The notes under the pieces were generated by a model, which was not told the DNA's origin, ran no database searches, and saw only the letters and a program-made list of their open reading frames with translations. Position numbers and translations under genes: made by a program. Of a stretch of 42,476 nucleotides of DNA, positions 13,243 to 21,408 are shown piece by piece. This stretch comes from a virus. The stretch covers positions 1 to 42,476 of IMG/VR virus record IMGVR_UViG_3300042465_004086, one strand, 5' to 3'. Within the stretch, counting starts at the first letter, position 1. Each line of letters opens with the position of its first letter.

Positions 13243-14235
13243 ATGGCTACTCTCGCCGCAAACAACCCGACGCTCCTCGACGTCGCCAAGCGCCTCGACC
13301 CCGATGGCAAGATCGCTTCGATCGTCGAAATTCTGAACGCCACCAACCCCGTACTGGATGATTTGTCGATGGTCGAAGGCAACCTGCCTACCGGCCACCG
13401 CACGACCGTGCGCACCGGCTTGCCCACTCCCACGTGGCGCAAGCTCTACGGTGGCGTGCAGCCCACCAAGTCGACCACCGTCCAGGTGACCGATTCCGCC
13501 GGTATGCTCGAGGCCTACGCCGAAGTCGACAAGGCACTGGCTGACCTCAACGGCAACACCGCTGCCTTCCGCCTGTCCGAAGACGCTGCCCACATCGAAG
13601 GCATGGGTCAGGAAATGGCCTCGACGCTGTTCTACGGCAACGAGGGCACCGAGCCAGAAGCCTTCACCGGCCTGGCTCCACGCTACAACTCTCTGAGCGC
13701 GCAAAACGGCGACAACATCATCGACGCCGCTGGCAACGACACCGACCTGACCTCGATCTGGCTGTGCGTCTGGGGCAGCCAGACCGGCCACGGCATCTAC
13801 CCCAAGGGCTCTTTGGGTGGCCTGCAGATGACCGATAAAGGCCAGGTAACGGTCGAAAACGTCGACGGTGCCGGCGGCCGCATGGAAGCCTACCGCACCC
13901 ACTACCGCTGGGACTGTGGTCTGACGATCCGCGACTGGCGCTATTTCGTGCGCATCGCCAACATCGACGTGTCCGCTCTGAACACGCTGGCCGACACCAA
14001 GAACATCATCAGCTGGATGATCCAGGCGAGCGAGCGTATTCCTGAGCTGGGCAAGGGCCGCGCCGCGTTCTACATGAACCGTCGCCTGCGCGAGAAGCTG
14101 CGCCTGGGCATCCTGGAAAAGGTCGGCTCGAACCTGACCTGGGAAACCGTGGCCGGCGAACGGGTGATGACGTTTGACGACATCCCCGTGCGCCGCACTG
14201 ACGCCTTGGTTAACACCGAGTCGCGCGTTGTCTAA
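13243..14235 (+). CDS. Major capsid protein (BPP-1 Bbp17-like)
   Basis: A 330-residue coat protein. It begins MATLAANNPTLLDVAKRLDP and contains IVEILNATNPVLDDLSMVEGN and TGHRTTVRTGLPTPTWRKL, a recognisable N-terminal arm of BPP-1-type podoviral capsid proteins of the HK97 fold. YRTHYRWDCGLTIRDWRYFVRIAN is the other conserved block. AAAGG stands before the ATG. Flanked by scaffold upstream and cement protein downstream, the same order as in BPP-1. Confidence 0.88.
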   Translation: MATLAANNPTLLDVAKRLDPDGKIASIVEILNATNPVLDDLSMVEGNLPTGHRTTVRTGLPTPTWRKLYGGVQPTKSTTVQVTDSAGMLEAYAEVDKALADLNGNTAAFRLSEDAAHIEGMGQEMASTLFYGNEGTEPEAFTGLAPRYNSLSAQNGDNIIDAAGNDTDLTSIWLCVWGSQTGHGIYPKGSLGGLQMTDKGQVTVENVDGAGGRMEAYRTHYRWDCGLTIRDWRYFVRIANIDVSALNTLADTKNIISWMIQASERIPELGKGRAAFYMNRRLREKLRLGILEKVGSNLTWETVAGERVMTFDDIPVRRTDALVNTESRVV

Positions 14236-14268
14236 CCGGCCGTCACCGAACACTAAAGGAAACACATC

Positions 14269-14745
14269 ATGATTCTTGACAACACTCTCGAGTTCGCTGA
14301 CGCCGTCAGCGTGGCCGCGTCTGCCGGCACCGCCAACATCGGCGACATCATCGACCTCACCACCGCCCGCGACATGGGCAACGGCGAGCCGATGTATCTG
14401 GTCATCACCGTGGACACGGAGATCATCACCGGCGGCAGCGCCGGCACGATCGCCTTCCAGTTGGTCTCCGACAGCACCGACACCATCGCCACCAACGGCA
14501 CCCAGACCGTGCACTACAAGTCTCGCGACTTTGTGACGGACGACGCCTCCGCCAACGACGCCGCGCTGAGCGCTGGTGCTGTGCCCGTGATCGTGGCGTT
14601 GCCAATGGAGGGCCAGGCCTACGAGCGTTACCTGGCCGTGCAGGCCGTGACCGGCACCACGACCACGACCGCCGGCAAGATCAACGCCTTCCTGACGCAC
14701 GATGTCGCCGCTTGGAAGAGCTACGACGCGCCGTTCCAGGCTTGA
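14269..14745 (+). CDS. Capsid cement protein (Bbp16-like)
   Basis: A 158-residue protein starting MILDNTLEFADAVSVAASAG with an AAAGGAAA ribosome site. DIIDLTTARDMGNGEPMYLVITVD and IVALPMEGQAYERYLAVQAV match the Bbp16 family, jelly-roll proteins that clamp neighbouring coat subunits on the outside of the BPP-1 capsid. Placed immediately after the coat gene, as in that phage. Stabilisation of the head is a family-based inference. Confidence 0.85.
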   Translation: MILDNTLEFADAVSVAASAGTANIGDIIDLTTARDMGNGEPMYLVITVDTEIITGGSAGTIAFQLVSDSTDTIATNGTQTVHYKSRDFVTDDASANDAALSAGAVPVIVALPMEGQAYERYLAVQAVTGTTTTTAGKINAFLTHDVAAWKSYDAPFQA

Positions 14746-14757
14746 TGAGGTGACGGC

Positions 14758-14994
14758 ATGAAAGTGATCGCCATCAAACCAGCCTTCCACAACGGCTCCC
14801 GCGTGCGTGTGGGTGACGCGGTGGAGGTGGCCGAGGGCCACCGTGGCACGTGGTTTACGTCGGCTGAAACCGTCAAGGCCCAGGCCAAGACGGTAAAGCC
14901 AACCAAGCCGCAGCCAAGAGCCCTGTCGCAGGCGGGCAAGGAAGAAACTAAAACTTTCCTCCAGGCCCACGCCGACAAGGCCGACCTGGCCTGA
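14758..14994 (+). CDS. Small head-region protein, 78 aa
   Basis: Starts MKVIAIKPAFHNGSRVRVGD, a small beta-type N-terminal domain followed by GTWFTSAET and a basic Lys/Pro/Gln-rich tail. Short proteins of this kind follow the cement/capsid genes in related phages and carry a conserved VRVGD..V element. Function unknown. It is the last gene before a strong terminator, closing the head transcription unit. Confidence 0.65.
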   Translation: MKVIAIKPAFHNGSRVRVGDAVEVAEGHRGTWFTSAETVKAQAKTVKPTKPQPRALSQAGKEETKTFLQAHADKADLA

Positions 14995-15015
14995 TCGGCG
15001 GTCGCTGACTGCATC

Positions 15016-15047
15016 AAGGGGTACCCGCACAACGGGTACCCCTTTTT
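15016..15047 (+). terminator. Rho-independent terminator after the head genes
   Basis: AAGGGGTACCCG (15016-15027) and CGGGTACCCCTT (15033-15044) form a 12-bp stem with a CACAA loop and a TTTTT tail. Late promoter copy 4 begins six bases downstream, giving a terminator-promoter boundary between head and tail units. Confidence 0.88.
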
Positions 15048-15052
15048 GTTGC

Positions 15053-15084
15053 GTGTCCGTGGCGCGCAGCGTGCCTTCTACACT
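15053..15084 (+). promoter_or_regulatory. Late promoter copy 4 (tail block)
   Basis: GTGTCCGTG (15053-15061), 16 bp, CTACACT (15078-15084). It is fully intergenic, directly after a terminator. The expected start near 15091 leaves room for the AGGAGA ribosome site of the tail gene. Confidence 0.8.
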
Positions 15085-15104
15085 GCCGACATCAGGAGAA
15101 TGTC

Positions 15105-15740
15105 ATGGCCTCAGTCGCCCAGATCTGCAACATGGCCCTGAGCCATATCGGCTCAGAAGCCCGCGTCTCAAGCATTAGCCCGCCCGACGGCTCGGTCGAG
15201 GCCGGCCACTGCGCGATTTTCTACGACCTGGCACGCACCGAAATGCTCGAGCCCGGCAACTGGGCCTTTGCACTGAAGCGCCAAGCGCTCGCCCAGGTCA
15301 CCAACCCGAGCACGATCTGGGCCTACGCCTACGCCAAACCTTCCAACTGCCTGCGCGCGCTGCGCATCCTGCGCCCCTCGATCGCGGTGACCGTGTTCAC
15401 CCAAGACCTGGTGGTCGAGCCCCACACCGACGACCGCGACAGCGCGCCCTACGACATCGAGGGTCAGGTGATCCTGACCAACGAGCCCGACGCGGTGCTG
15501 GTGTACGTGCAGGACGTGACCGACTCGACCAAGTTCACGGCGAGCTTCACCAGCACCTTCTCGTACCTGCTCAGTTCCTACCTCGCCGGCCCCATCATCA
15601 AGGGCACCGACGGCATGCGCATCGGCGACTCGATGCGCCAGCGTGCCATGGCCCTCGCTGATGTGTCCGCCACGGCGAGTGCCAACGCCTCGAGCGTGGA
15701 CAACCTGCCGCAGCCCACCCTCTTGGCGGTGCGCGCATGA
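15105..15740 (+). CDS. Tail tubular protein A-like adaptor (T7 gp11-like)
   Basis: A 211-residue protein. The N-terminal helical part (VAQICNMALSHIGSEARVSSISPPDGSVEAGHCAIFYDLARTEML) is the signature of podoviral gp11-like adaptors, which form a ring below the portal. WAFALKRQALAQV and the later RIL..DLVVEPHTDDRD beta region also fit. It overlaps the nozzle gene by ATGA. Confidence 0.85.
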   Translation: MASVAQICNMALSHIGSEARVSSISPPDGSVEAGHCAIFYDLARTEMLEPGNWAFALKRQALAQVTNPSTIWAYAYAKPSNCLRALRILRPSIAVTVFTQDLVVEPHTDDRDSAPYDIEGQVILTNEPDAVLVYVQDVTDSTKFTASFTSTFSYLLSSYLAGPIIKGTDGMRIGDSMRQRAMALADVSATASANASSVDNLPQPTLLAVRA

Positions 15741-18187
15741 GCACCAAGTTCCTGCTCCGCTCGTTCGCCGGCGGCGAGATCACGCCCGAGCTTGCCGGCC
15801 GCCTGGACCTGACGAAGTACCAAACGGGCCTGGCGCTGGCGCGCAACTTCATCACGCTGCCGCACGGCCCCGCCACGCGCCGCCCGGGCTTTGAGTTCAT
15901 TCGTGCAGCGGGCAACTCCGCGCAGCGCGTGCGCTTAATCCCGTTCACGTTCAGCGCCGAGCAAACCGCCGTGATCGAGTTCGGGCACCTGTACGTGCGC
16001 TTCCACATCAACGGCGCCACGCTGCTCTCGCCCACGCCCGCCGCCTGGCTCACGACCACGGCCTACACAATCGGCGCCCTGGTCGCCCAGGGGGGCAGCA
16101 AGTATTACTGCACCACCGCGCACACCTCGGGCACGTTCGCGACCGACCTGGCCGCAGGCAAGTGGTACCTGCTGCCGGCCACGGGCGAGTACCAGATCCC
16201 CACGCCGTTTACCGGCGCGGACCTGTTCGACTTGCACTACACGCAGTCGGCCGACGTGATCACGATCGCGCACCCGAGCTACGCCACGCGCGAGTTAAAG
16301 CGCCTGGGCGCCACCACCTGGACGCTGACCACGCTGTCGTTCGCAGCACCGACCAACGCGCCCACCACGCTGGCCGTCACCGCGACCGTGGCCACCGGCA
16401 CCAACCTCACCACGCAGAAGTACGTGGTCACCACCGTGGGCGCCGACGGCGTCACCGAGTCGCTGCCCTCGACCCCGAAGGCCGTGAGCAACAACCTGAC
16501 GCTCGCCGGCAACTACAACACCCTGGCCTGGTCAGCGGTGGGCGCGGCCACGCGCTACAACGCCTACAAGCTCAGGGGCGGCATCTACGGCTACATCGGC
16601 CAGGCCCGCCCCAACACCGGCGTCGTCACCAAGACCATCAGCACCATCGACCGCCCCGGCGCGGGCGACAAGACCGTCACCGTCACCACCACCGCCGCGC
16701 ACGGCTTTGCCAACCAGGACCTGGTGCTGATCGAGGCCACCGGCGTGGCGAGCCTGAACGGGGCCTGGGTCATCACCGTGACCGGGGGCAGCACGTTCAC
16801 CTACGAGTCGGTGACCGACTCGACCGACAGCGCGGTCATCGGCACCGCCTCGATCCCTGAGCTGTCGATCGTGGACGACAACGTGCTGCCCGACACCAGC
16901 TCCTCGCCGCCCGAGGACATCATCGCGCTGAACTCGGGCACGGACGACTTCCCGGCCGCCACCACCTACCACGAGCAGCGCCGCTGGTTCGCCGGCACCA
17001 ACGACAAGCCCCAGGTGCTGTTTGCCACGCGCACCGGCACCGAGTCGAACCTCACGAGCTCGATCCCCTCGCGTGAAGCCGACGGCATGGAGCTGCGCAT
17101 TGCCTCGAGCCAGTACAACAAGATCCGCCACCTGGTCGCACTGTCCGACCTGATCGCGTTCACCGCCGGCGGTGAGTTCCGCATCTACTCCGACAACGCG
17201 CCCGCGATCACGCCCACCAGCGTGACCATCAAACCCCAGGGCTACGCCGGCGCGAGCAACGTGCAGCCGGTGGTGACCACGGGCTCGATCCTCTACGTGC
17301 AGGCGCAGGGCTCGCGCATCCGTGAGCTGTCCTACAGCTGGGAGGCCAACAGCTACCGCACGGTCGACGCCTCGATCATGGCCCCGCACCGGTTCAACGG
17401 GTTCAGCGTCAGTGAGCTCGCCTACAGCCGCGCGCCCGACTCGATCGCCTGGGCCGTGCGCGACGACGGTACGCTGCTGGGCCTCACCTACGTGCCCGAC
17501 CAGCAGGTCTACGGCTGGCACGCGCACGACACCGACGGCCAGTTCGAGTCGGTGTGCGTGGTCCCTGAGAACAACGAGGACGTGCTCTACGCTGTGGTGC
17601 GCCGCACGATCGGTGCCAGCCAGCTGCGCTACATCGAACGCCTGCACACCCGCATGCTGGTCGACCTCGAGGATGCGTTCTTCGTCGACTCGGGCCTGAC
17701 CTACAGCGGCGCGCCCGCGACCACCATCAGCGGGCTCACGCACCTCGAGGGCAAGACGGTCGACATCCTGGCCGACGGCGCGGTCGAGGCGCGCCAGGTC
17801 GTCACAGGTGGCCAGGTCGTGCTCGGCACGGCCGCGAGCCTGGTGCACATCGGGCTGCCGATTACCGCCGATCTGCGCACGCTGCCACTCGCCATGGAAG
17901 GCGCGCAGGCCGCAGGGCAGGGCATGGTCAAGAACGTGAACAAGGTGCACCTGCGCGTGTCGCAGTCGAGCGTGATCAAGGCGGGACCCACGTTCGACCG
18001 TTTGCGCGAGTACTCCGCGCGCGCCATTACCGACCCGTATGGCAGCCCGCCCGCGCTGCGCGACGGCGAGCTGTCGCTGTCGATCGACCCGAGCTGGAAC
18101 CAGGACGCGGCGCTGTGCGTGCGGCAAGACTTGCCCTTGCCACTGACCGTGCTCTCGATGACGCTGGAAATTCAAAGCGGTGGCTGA
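15737..18187 (+). CDS. Tail nozzle protein (T7 gp12-like tail tubular protein B)
   Basis: An 816-residue protein. The opening FLLRSFAGGEITPELAGRLDL and the ARNFITLPHGPATRRPGFEFI stretch are hallmarks of gp12-type nozzle proteins. An inserted module near residues 95-150 (TTAYTIGALVAQGGSKYYCTTAHTSG) looks like a small carbohydrate-binding CBM5/12-like fold, and fibronectin-like repeats follow (about 210-290). It closes the tail tube and anchors fibres. Overlaps its neighbours at both ends. Confidence 0.85.
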   Translation: MSTKFLLRSFAGGEITPELAGRLDLTKYQTGLALARNFITLPHGPATRRPGFEFIRAAGNSAQRVRLIPFTFSAEQTAVIEFGHLYVRFHINGATLLSPTPAAWLTTTAYTIGALVAQGGSKYYCTTAHTSGTFATDLAAGKWYLLPATGEYQIPTPFTGADLFDLHYTQSADVITIAHPSYATRELKRLGATTWTLTTLSFAAPTNAPTTLAVTATVATGTNLTTQKYVVTTVGADGVTESLPSTPKAVSNNLTLAGNYNTLAWSAVGAATRYNAYKLRGGIYGYIGQARPNTGVVTKTISTIDRPGAGDKTVTVTTTAAHGFANQDLVLIEATGVASLNGAWVITVTGGSTFTYESVTDSTDSAVIGTASIPELSIVDDNVLPDTSSSPPEDIIALNSGTDDFPAATTYHEQRRWFAGTNDKPQVLFATRTGTESNLTSSIPSREADGMELRIASSQYNKIRHLVALSDLIAFTAGGEFRIYSDNAPAITPTSVTIKPQGYAGASNVQPVVTTGSILYVQAQGSRIRELSYSWEANSYRTVDASIMAPHRFNGFSVSELAYSRAPDSIAWAVRDDGTLLGLTYVPDQQVYGWHAHDTDGQFESVCVVPENNEDVLYAVVRRTIGASQLRYIERLHTRMLVDLEDAFFVDSGLTYSGAPATTISGLTHLEGKTVDILADGAVEARQVVTGGQVVLGTAASLVHIGLPITADLRTLPLAMEGAQAAGQGMVKNVNKVHLRVSQSSVIKAGPTFDRLREYSARAITDPYGSPPALRDGELSLSIDPSWNQDAALCVRQDLPLPLTVLSMTLEIQSGG

Positions 18188-18641
18188 GGTCCTGATCCGA
18201 CCCACCGCGCCCGGCGACGTCGAGCACCTCATCGCAAACCTTCGCCCCTCAGACCTTGCCGAGTGCGAGGCCTACGGGCGCCCCGACGTCGAGGCAGGCA
18301 TCAAGGCCAGCGTGCGCCGCTCGCTGCTGTGCTGGAGCGGGTGGGTGGACGGTGAACTCGCCGCGATCCTGGGCGTCGCGCCTATCGACATGCTGAACGG
18401 CATTGGCTCCCCCTGGATGCTTGGCACGCCGGTGCTGGATGCGAACCAGCGTATCCTTGTCCGCAGCACGCCCGAGTACATTGCCCAAATGCTAAAGGCG
18501 TTCCCGCACCTGGTGAATTTTGTGCACGCGCGCAACACCACCAGTGTGCGCTGGCTGCGCCGTCTGGGGTTCACGCTGCACGCAGCGGTCCCCTACGGCG
18601 CGCTGGGTGAACCCTTCCACCCGTTTGAACTGCGAGCCTGA
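18180..18641 (+). CDS. GNAT-fold virion protein (T7 gp13-like, DUF2833)
   Basis: A 153-residue protein starting with GTG at 18180 inside the nozzle gene end. IRPTAPGDVEHLIANLRPSDLAE and WVDGELAAILGVAPID plus FPHLVNFVHARNTTSVRWLRRLGF follow the acetyltransferase-like fold found in T7 gp13-type proteins. In that family it assists assembly of the internal core; enzymatic activity is not established. Order nozzle-gp13-gp14-gp15-gp16 is T7-like. Confidence 0.8.
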   Translation: MAEVLIRPTAPGDVEHLIANLRPSDLAECEAYGRPDVEAGIKASVRRSLLCWSGWVDGELAAILGVAPIDMLNGIGSPWMLGTPVLDANQRILVRSTPEYIAQMLKAFPHLVNFVHARNTTSVRWLRRLGFTLHAAVPYGALGEPFHPFELRA

Positions 18642-18643
18642 CC

Positions 18644-19222
18644 ATGTGTGAACCCGTAACTCTAGGCCTACTGGCGGGCGCTGCTACCGGGATCGGTACC
18701 GGCACCGCCGCGGGGGCCACGGCGCTTGGAATGTCGTCGGCGATGACCGCCGCCCAGGCCATAACATTGGCCGCCACTGTGGGCAGCACCGCAATGTCCG
18801 TGGGCAGCATGTACCAACAGAGCAAGGTTGCCGAGAAAACCGCCGAGAACAACGCCAAGATGGCCGAGTACGCGGCGCAGGACGCGATCAAGCGCGGCGA
18901 AGAAGAAGCCATCAACGTGCAACGCAAAGGCGCGGCGCTCAAGTCCGCCCAGCGCGTGAACCTGGCCAGCAAAGGCTTGGATCTTGGTTACGGCACCGCC
19001 GCCGACCTGCAGGACCAGACGGATTTCTTCACGCAGTCGGACGTGGCCACCACGCGCGACAACGCCCGGCGCGAAGCCTGGAACCTGCGAGCTCGTGGGC
19101 AGAACGCACTCGCCCAAGGGCGTGCCGATGCACTGAACTCGCAGATGAGCGCTGCCGGCTCGCTGCTTGGTGGCGCCGGGCAAGTTTCGTCGAAATGGTA
19201 CGACTACACCAGGAAGGTGTGA
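18644..19222 (+). CDS. Internal virion protein B-like (T7 gp14-like)
   Basis: A 192-residue protein. It starts MCEPVTLGLLAGAATGIGTG, with an Ala/Gly-rich hydrophobic N-terminal region (to about residue 55) and then a long helical part (KVAEKTAENNAKMAEYAAQDAIKRGEEEAINVQRKG). This is the typical shape of podoviral gp14 proteins, which are ejected and form a channel in the host outer membrane. The position before the two larger internal virion proteins supports this. Confidence 0.8.
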   Translation: MCEPVTLGLLAGAATGIGTGTAAGATALGMSSAMTAAQAITLAATVGSTAMSVGSMYQQSKVAEKTAENNAKMAEYAAQDAIKRGEEEAINVQRKGAALKSAQRVNLASKGLDLGYGTAADLQDQTDFFTQSDVATTRDNARREAWNLRARGQNALAQGRADALNSQMSAAGSLLGGAGQVSSKWYDYTRKV

Positions 19223-19223
19223 T

Positions 19224-19652
19224 ATGGGGCGCCCCGCAAACACTGTGGAAAGAATGCTCGTGGTTGACGTTGATACCAGCGGCACCTGCTGGAACTGGAG
19301 GGGTCCTGTCGCGCTCAACGGCTACGGCAAAACCACTGTCGGTGGAAAAACAAAACTGCCGCACCGACTGTTTTACGAGCATTTCAAGGGTGAGATACCC
19401 AGTGGGTTGCACATAGACCACTTGTGCAGGAACCGTCTGTGTGTAAACCCGGCGCACCTTGAAGCTGTAACGCCGCAAGAAAACATCTTGCGCGGGGAGT
19501 CTATTGCCGCGCGCAACGCTACGAAAACGGAGTGCGTGCGCAACCACCCGCTGTCTGGTGGCAACCTCTACGTCACGCCTGACAACCGTCGCCAGTGCAA
19601 GACGTGTAGAAACGCATGGGGGAAGCAGCATGCCAACAGTGCCGCTGTATAA
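19224..19652 (+). CDS. HNH homing endonuclease
   Basis: A 142-residue protein from ATG 19224 (MGRPANTVERMLVVDVDTSG), with AGGAAGG upstream. The HNH fold is clear: GYGKTTVGGK..LPHRLFYEHFKGEIPSGLHIDHLCRNRLCVNPAHLEAVTPQENI, with the catalytic HxDH, N and H residues, and zinc-binding cysteines nearby; a second CxxC pair (CKTCR) is at the end. It lies between two internal virion genes and overlaps the next by 23 bases, as free-standing homing endonucleases do. Codon composition looks slightly less GC-rich than its neighbours, suggesting recent arrival. Confidence 0.88.
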   Translation: MGRPANTVERMLVVDVDTSGTCWNWRGPVALNGYGKTTVGGKTKLPHRLFYEHFKGEIPSGLHIDHLCRNRLCVNPAHLEAVTPQENILRGESIAARNATKTECVRNHPLSGGNLYVTPDNRRQCKTCRNAWGKQHANSAAV

Positions 19653-21408
19653 CGACCGCCAGGTCCGCACTCAGGCACTGCAGCCTGTCTTCCAGAACAC
19701 GCCCGACGTCAGCTCGGGCGCCCGCGCGCTGGCGCAAGGCCTGGGCCAGGTGGCCGACGTCGCGGATCGCATCGATCTGCGCGCTGCCGAAAGCAAGGCC
19801 AACGAGGTCGACACCCAACTGACCCGCGCGTGGGACCAGTGGGAAGACGACAACCGAGGCAAGTACACCAACCAAGCCGCGGACGGCTACACCAAAGCGG
19901 TGGATGCCTGGTGGAAAGACGCCGCCAAGACTTACGGCGGGAGTCTTGACGCTCGCGCCCAGGCCATGGTCGGCAAGACACTGTCGCGCCGCCAGACGCT
20001 TGCGCTAGAGCAGGCCGGCAAGCACGAGTTCACTGAAAAGGAGCGGTACGCCGACAGCACGACCGAGGCCGCCGCTAACACCGCCACCGTCAACGCGCTC
20101 AAGACGGGAGACTACGCGGGTGAAGCCCAGCGCATCCGTGAGCTGACCGACGAGCAGGGGCGGCGCAAGAACTGGGACAAGGACCAGCGCGACGCCGCGC
20201 GCAACGCGCGCCTCGGCCAGTTCAACACCGCCGTCATCGCGCAGCTCGCCGAGAAGGACGCCGCCGCGGCGCAGGTCTACTTGAACGGTGCGATCGAGCG
20301 CGGCGAGATCAAGCCCGATCAGCAGCCCCGCCTGGAGGCGATCGTCAAGAGCGAGGCCGACAACCAGTTCGCTACGCAGAAGGCCGCTGAGCTCGCGACG
20401 CTTTCCCTCAAAGAGCAGCTGGCCGAGGCGGCCAAGATTACCGACCCGCAGCGCCGCGAAAAGACGATCACCCAGATCAAACTCAACACCGCCTTGGTCC
20501 GAGAGGCCGAGGCCGAGGCCGAGCGCCAAGCCTCCGACCAGGCCTGGCAGATGTTTTCGCGCGGGCAAAAGATCCCCGAGACGATCCTCTCCAGCATGAA
20601 CGGGCGCGAGCGCGCGCAGCTCGCCGAATCGCAGCGCACCCGCGCTGATCGCCTGGCTGCCGGCACACCGGTAAAGACCAACATGCTTGCCTACATCGAC
20701 GTCCGCGAAAAGCTCGCCCGGGGTGAGACCGTGGACCTGCGCGCTTACACCGAGAAAATTGGCAAGGCCGAAATGGAGCAGCTGCTCGACATCCAGGGGG
20801 CCGTGCGCACCGGGGGCGTCAAGCAGGACAGCATGCTTACCGACGAGGGACGCATCAACGCTGCGATCGTGAGCTTGGGTATCGACAAGCGCAAGAAGCC
20901 CGAGCAGGCCGCCATGATCACCAACGAAATCGACCGCCGCGTGCGCTCTGCCTCCGCTGCCAAGGGCGGCAAGGACCTGACCGCAGACGAAAAGCAGGGC
21001 ATCGTCGACCGCGTTGTGCTCGACAAGGTCTTTGTCTCTGAATTTGGCCGCGATCCACAAAAGCCTTTGATTTTGCTTACGCCGGAGGAGCAAAAGAACG
21101 CCTACGTTGAGGTCAATGGTGAAGAAGTAAAACTCTCATCCATCCCGCTAAATGACCGCCAGCAGATCATCGCCTCGCTGCAACGCAGGGGCGAACCTGT
21201 TTCCGAGCAAGCGATCGCTGAGGTCTACGTGCGGGTGAAGAAACCCGCCGCTGCACCTGTTGCTGCACCTGTGGCCGCACCCGCTGCAGCACCCCAAACC
21301 CGTGCCCCGGCCCCAGGCGCAGCGCTTAGGCCGCCTTCGATCTACGCATCCGCGGAAGAGTGGGCGGCATACCGCGCAGCTCAAGCGCAGAAAGCTGCAA
21401 AACAATGA
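19630..21408 (+). CDS. Internal virion protein (T7 gp15-like position), 592 aa
   Basis: The start MPTVPLYNDRQVRTQALQP at 19630 lies inside the end of the HNH gene; the upstream in-frame opening is HNH sequence in another frame. The protein is long, helical and charged (ALEQAGKHEFTEKERYADST; KEQLAEAAKITDPQRREKTI), with a Pro/Ala-rich C-terminal linker (PAAAPVAAPVAAPAAAPQ). This matches ejected core proteins of podoviruses. It overlaps the giant protein gene by ATGA. Confidence 0.78.
   Translation: MPTVPLYNDRQVRTQALQPVFQNTPDVSSGARALAQGLGQVADVADRIDLRAAESKANEVDTQLTRAWDQWEDDNRGKYTNQAADGYTKAVDAWWKDAAKTYGGSLDARAQAMVGKTLSRRQTLALEQAGKHEFTEKERYADSTTEAAANTATVNALKTGDYAGEAQRIRELTDEQGRRKNWDKDQRDAARNARLGQFNTAVIAQLAEKDAAAAQVYLNGAIERGEIKPDQQPRLEAIVKSEADNQFATQKAAELATLSLKEQLAEAAKITDPQRREKTITQIKLNTALVREAEAEAERQASDQAWQMFSRGQKIPETILSSMNGRERAQLAESQRTRADRLAAGTPVKTNMLAYIDVREKLARGETVDLRAYTEKIGKAEMEQLLDIQGAVRTGGVKQDSMLTDEGRINAAIVSLGIDKRKKPEQAAMITNEIDRRVRSASAAKGGKDLTADEKQGIVDRVVLDKVFVSEFGRDPQKPLILLTPEEQKNAYVEVNGEEVKLSSIPLNDRQQIIASLQRRGEPVSEQAIAEVYVRVKKPAAAPVAAPVAAPAAAPQTRAPAPGAALRPPSIYASAEEWAAYRAAQAQKAAKQ

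Noticed and set aside
18794-18802. ATGTCCGTG resembling the late promoter upstream box
   Set aside because: It is inside the gp14-like coding sequence and no TAnnAT box occurs at the fixed distance. The same holds for GGGTCCGTG near 12508 and TCCGTG near 22958.
19504-19629. N-terminal extension of the 592-residue internal virion protein
   Set aside because: The extension is HNH coding sequence read in another frame and is rich in Arg/Thr/Ser; the MPTVPLYNDRQ start is typical of this virion protein class.
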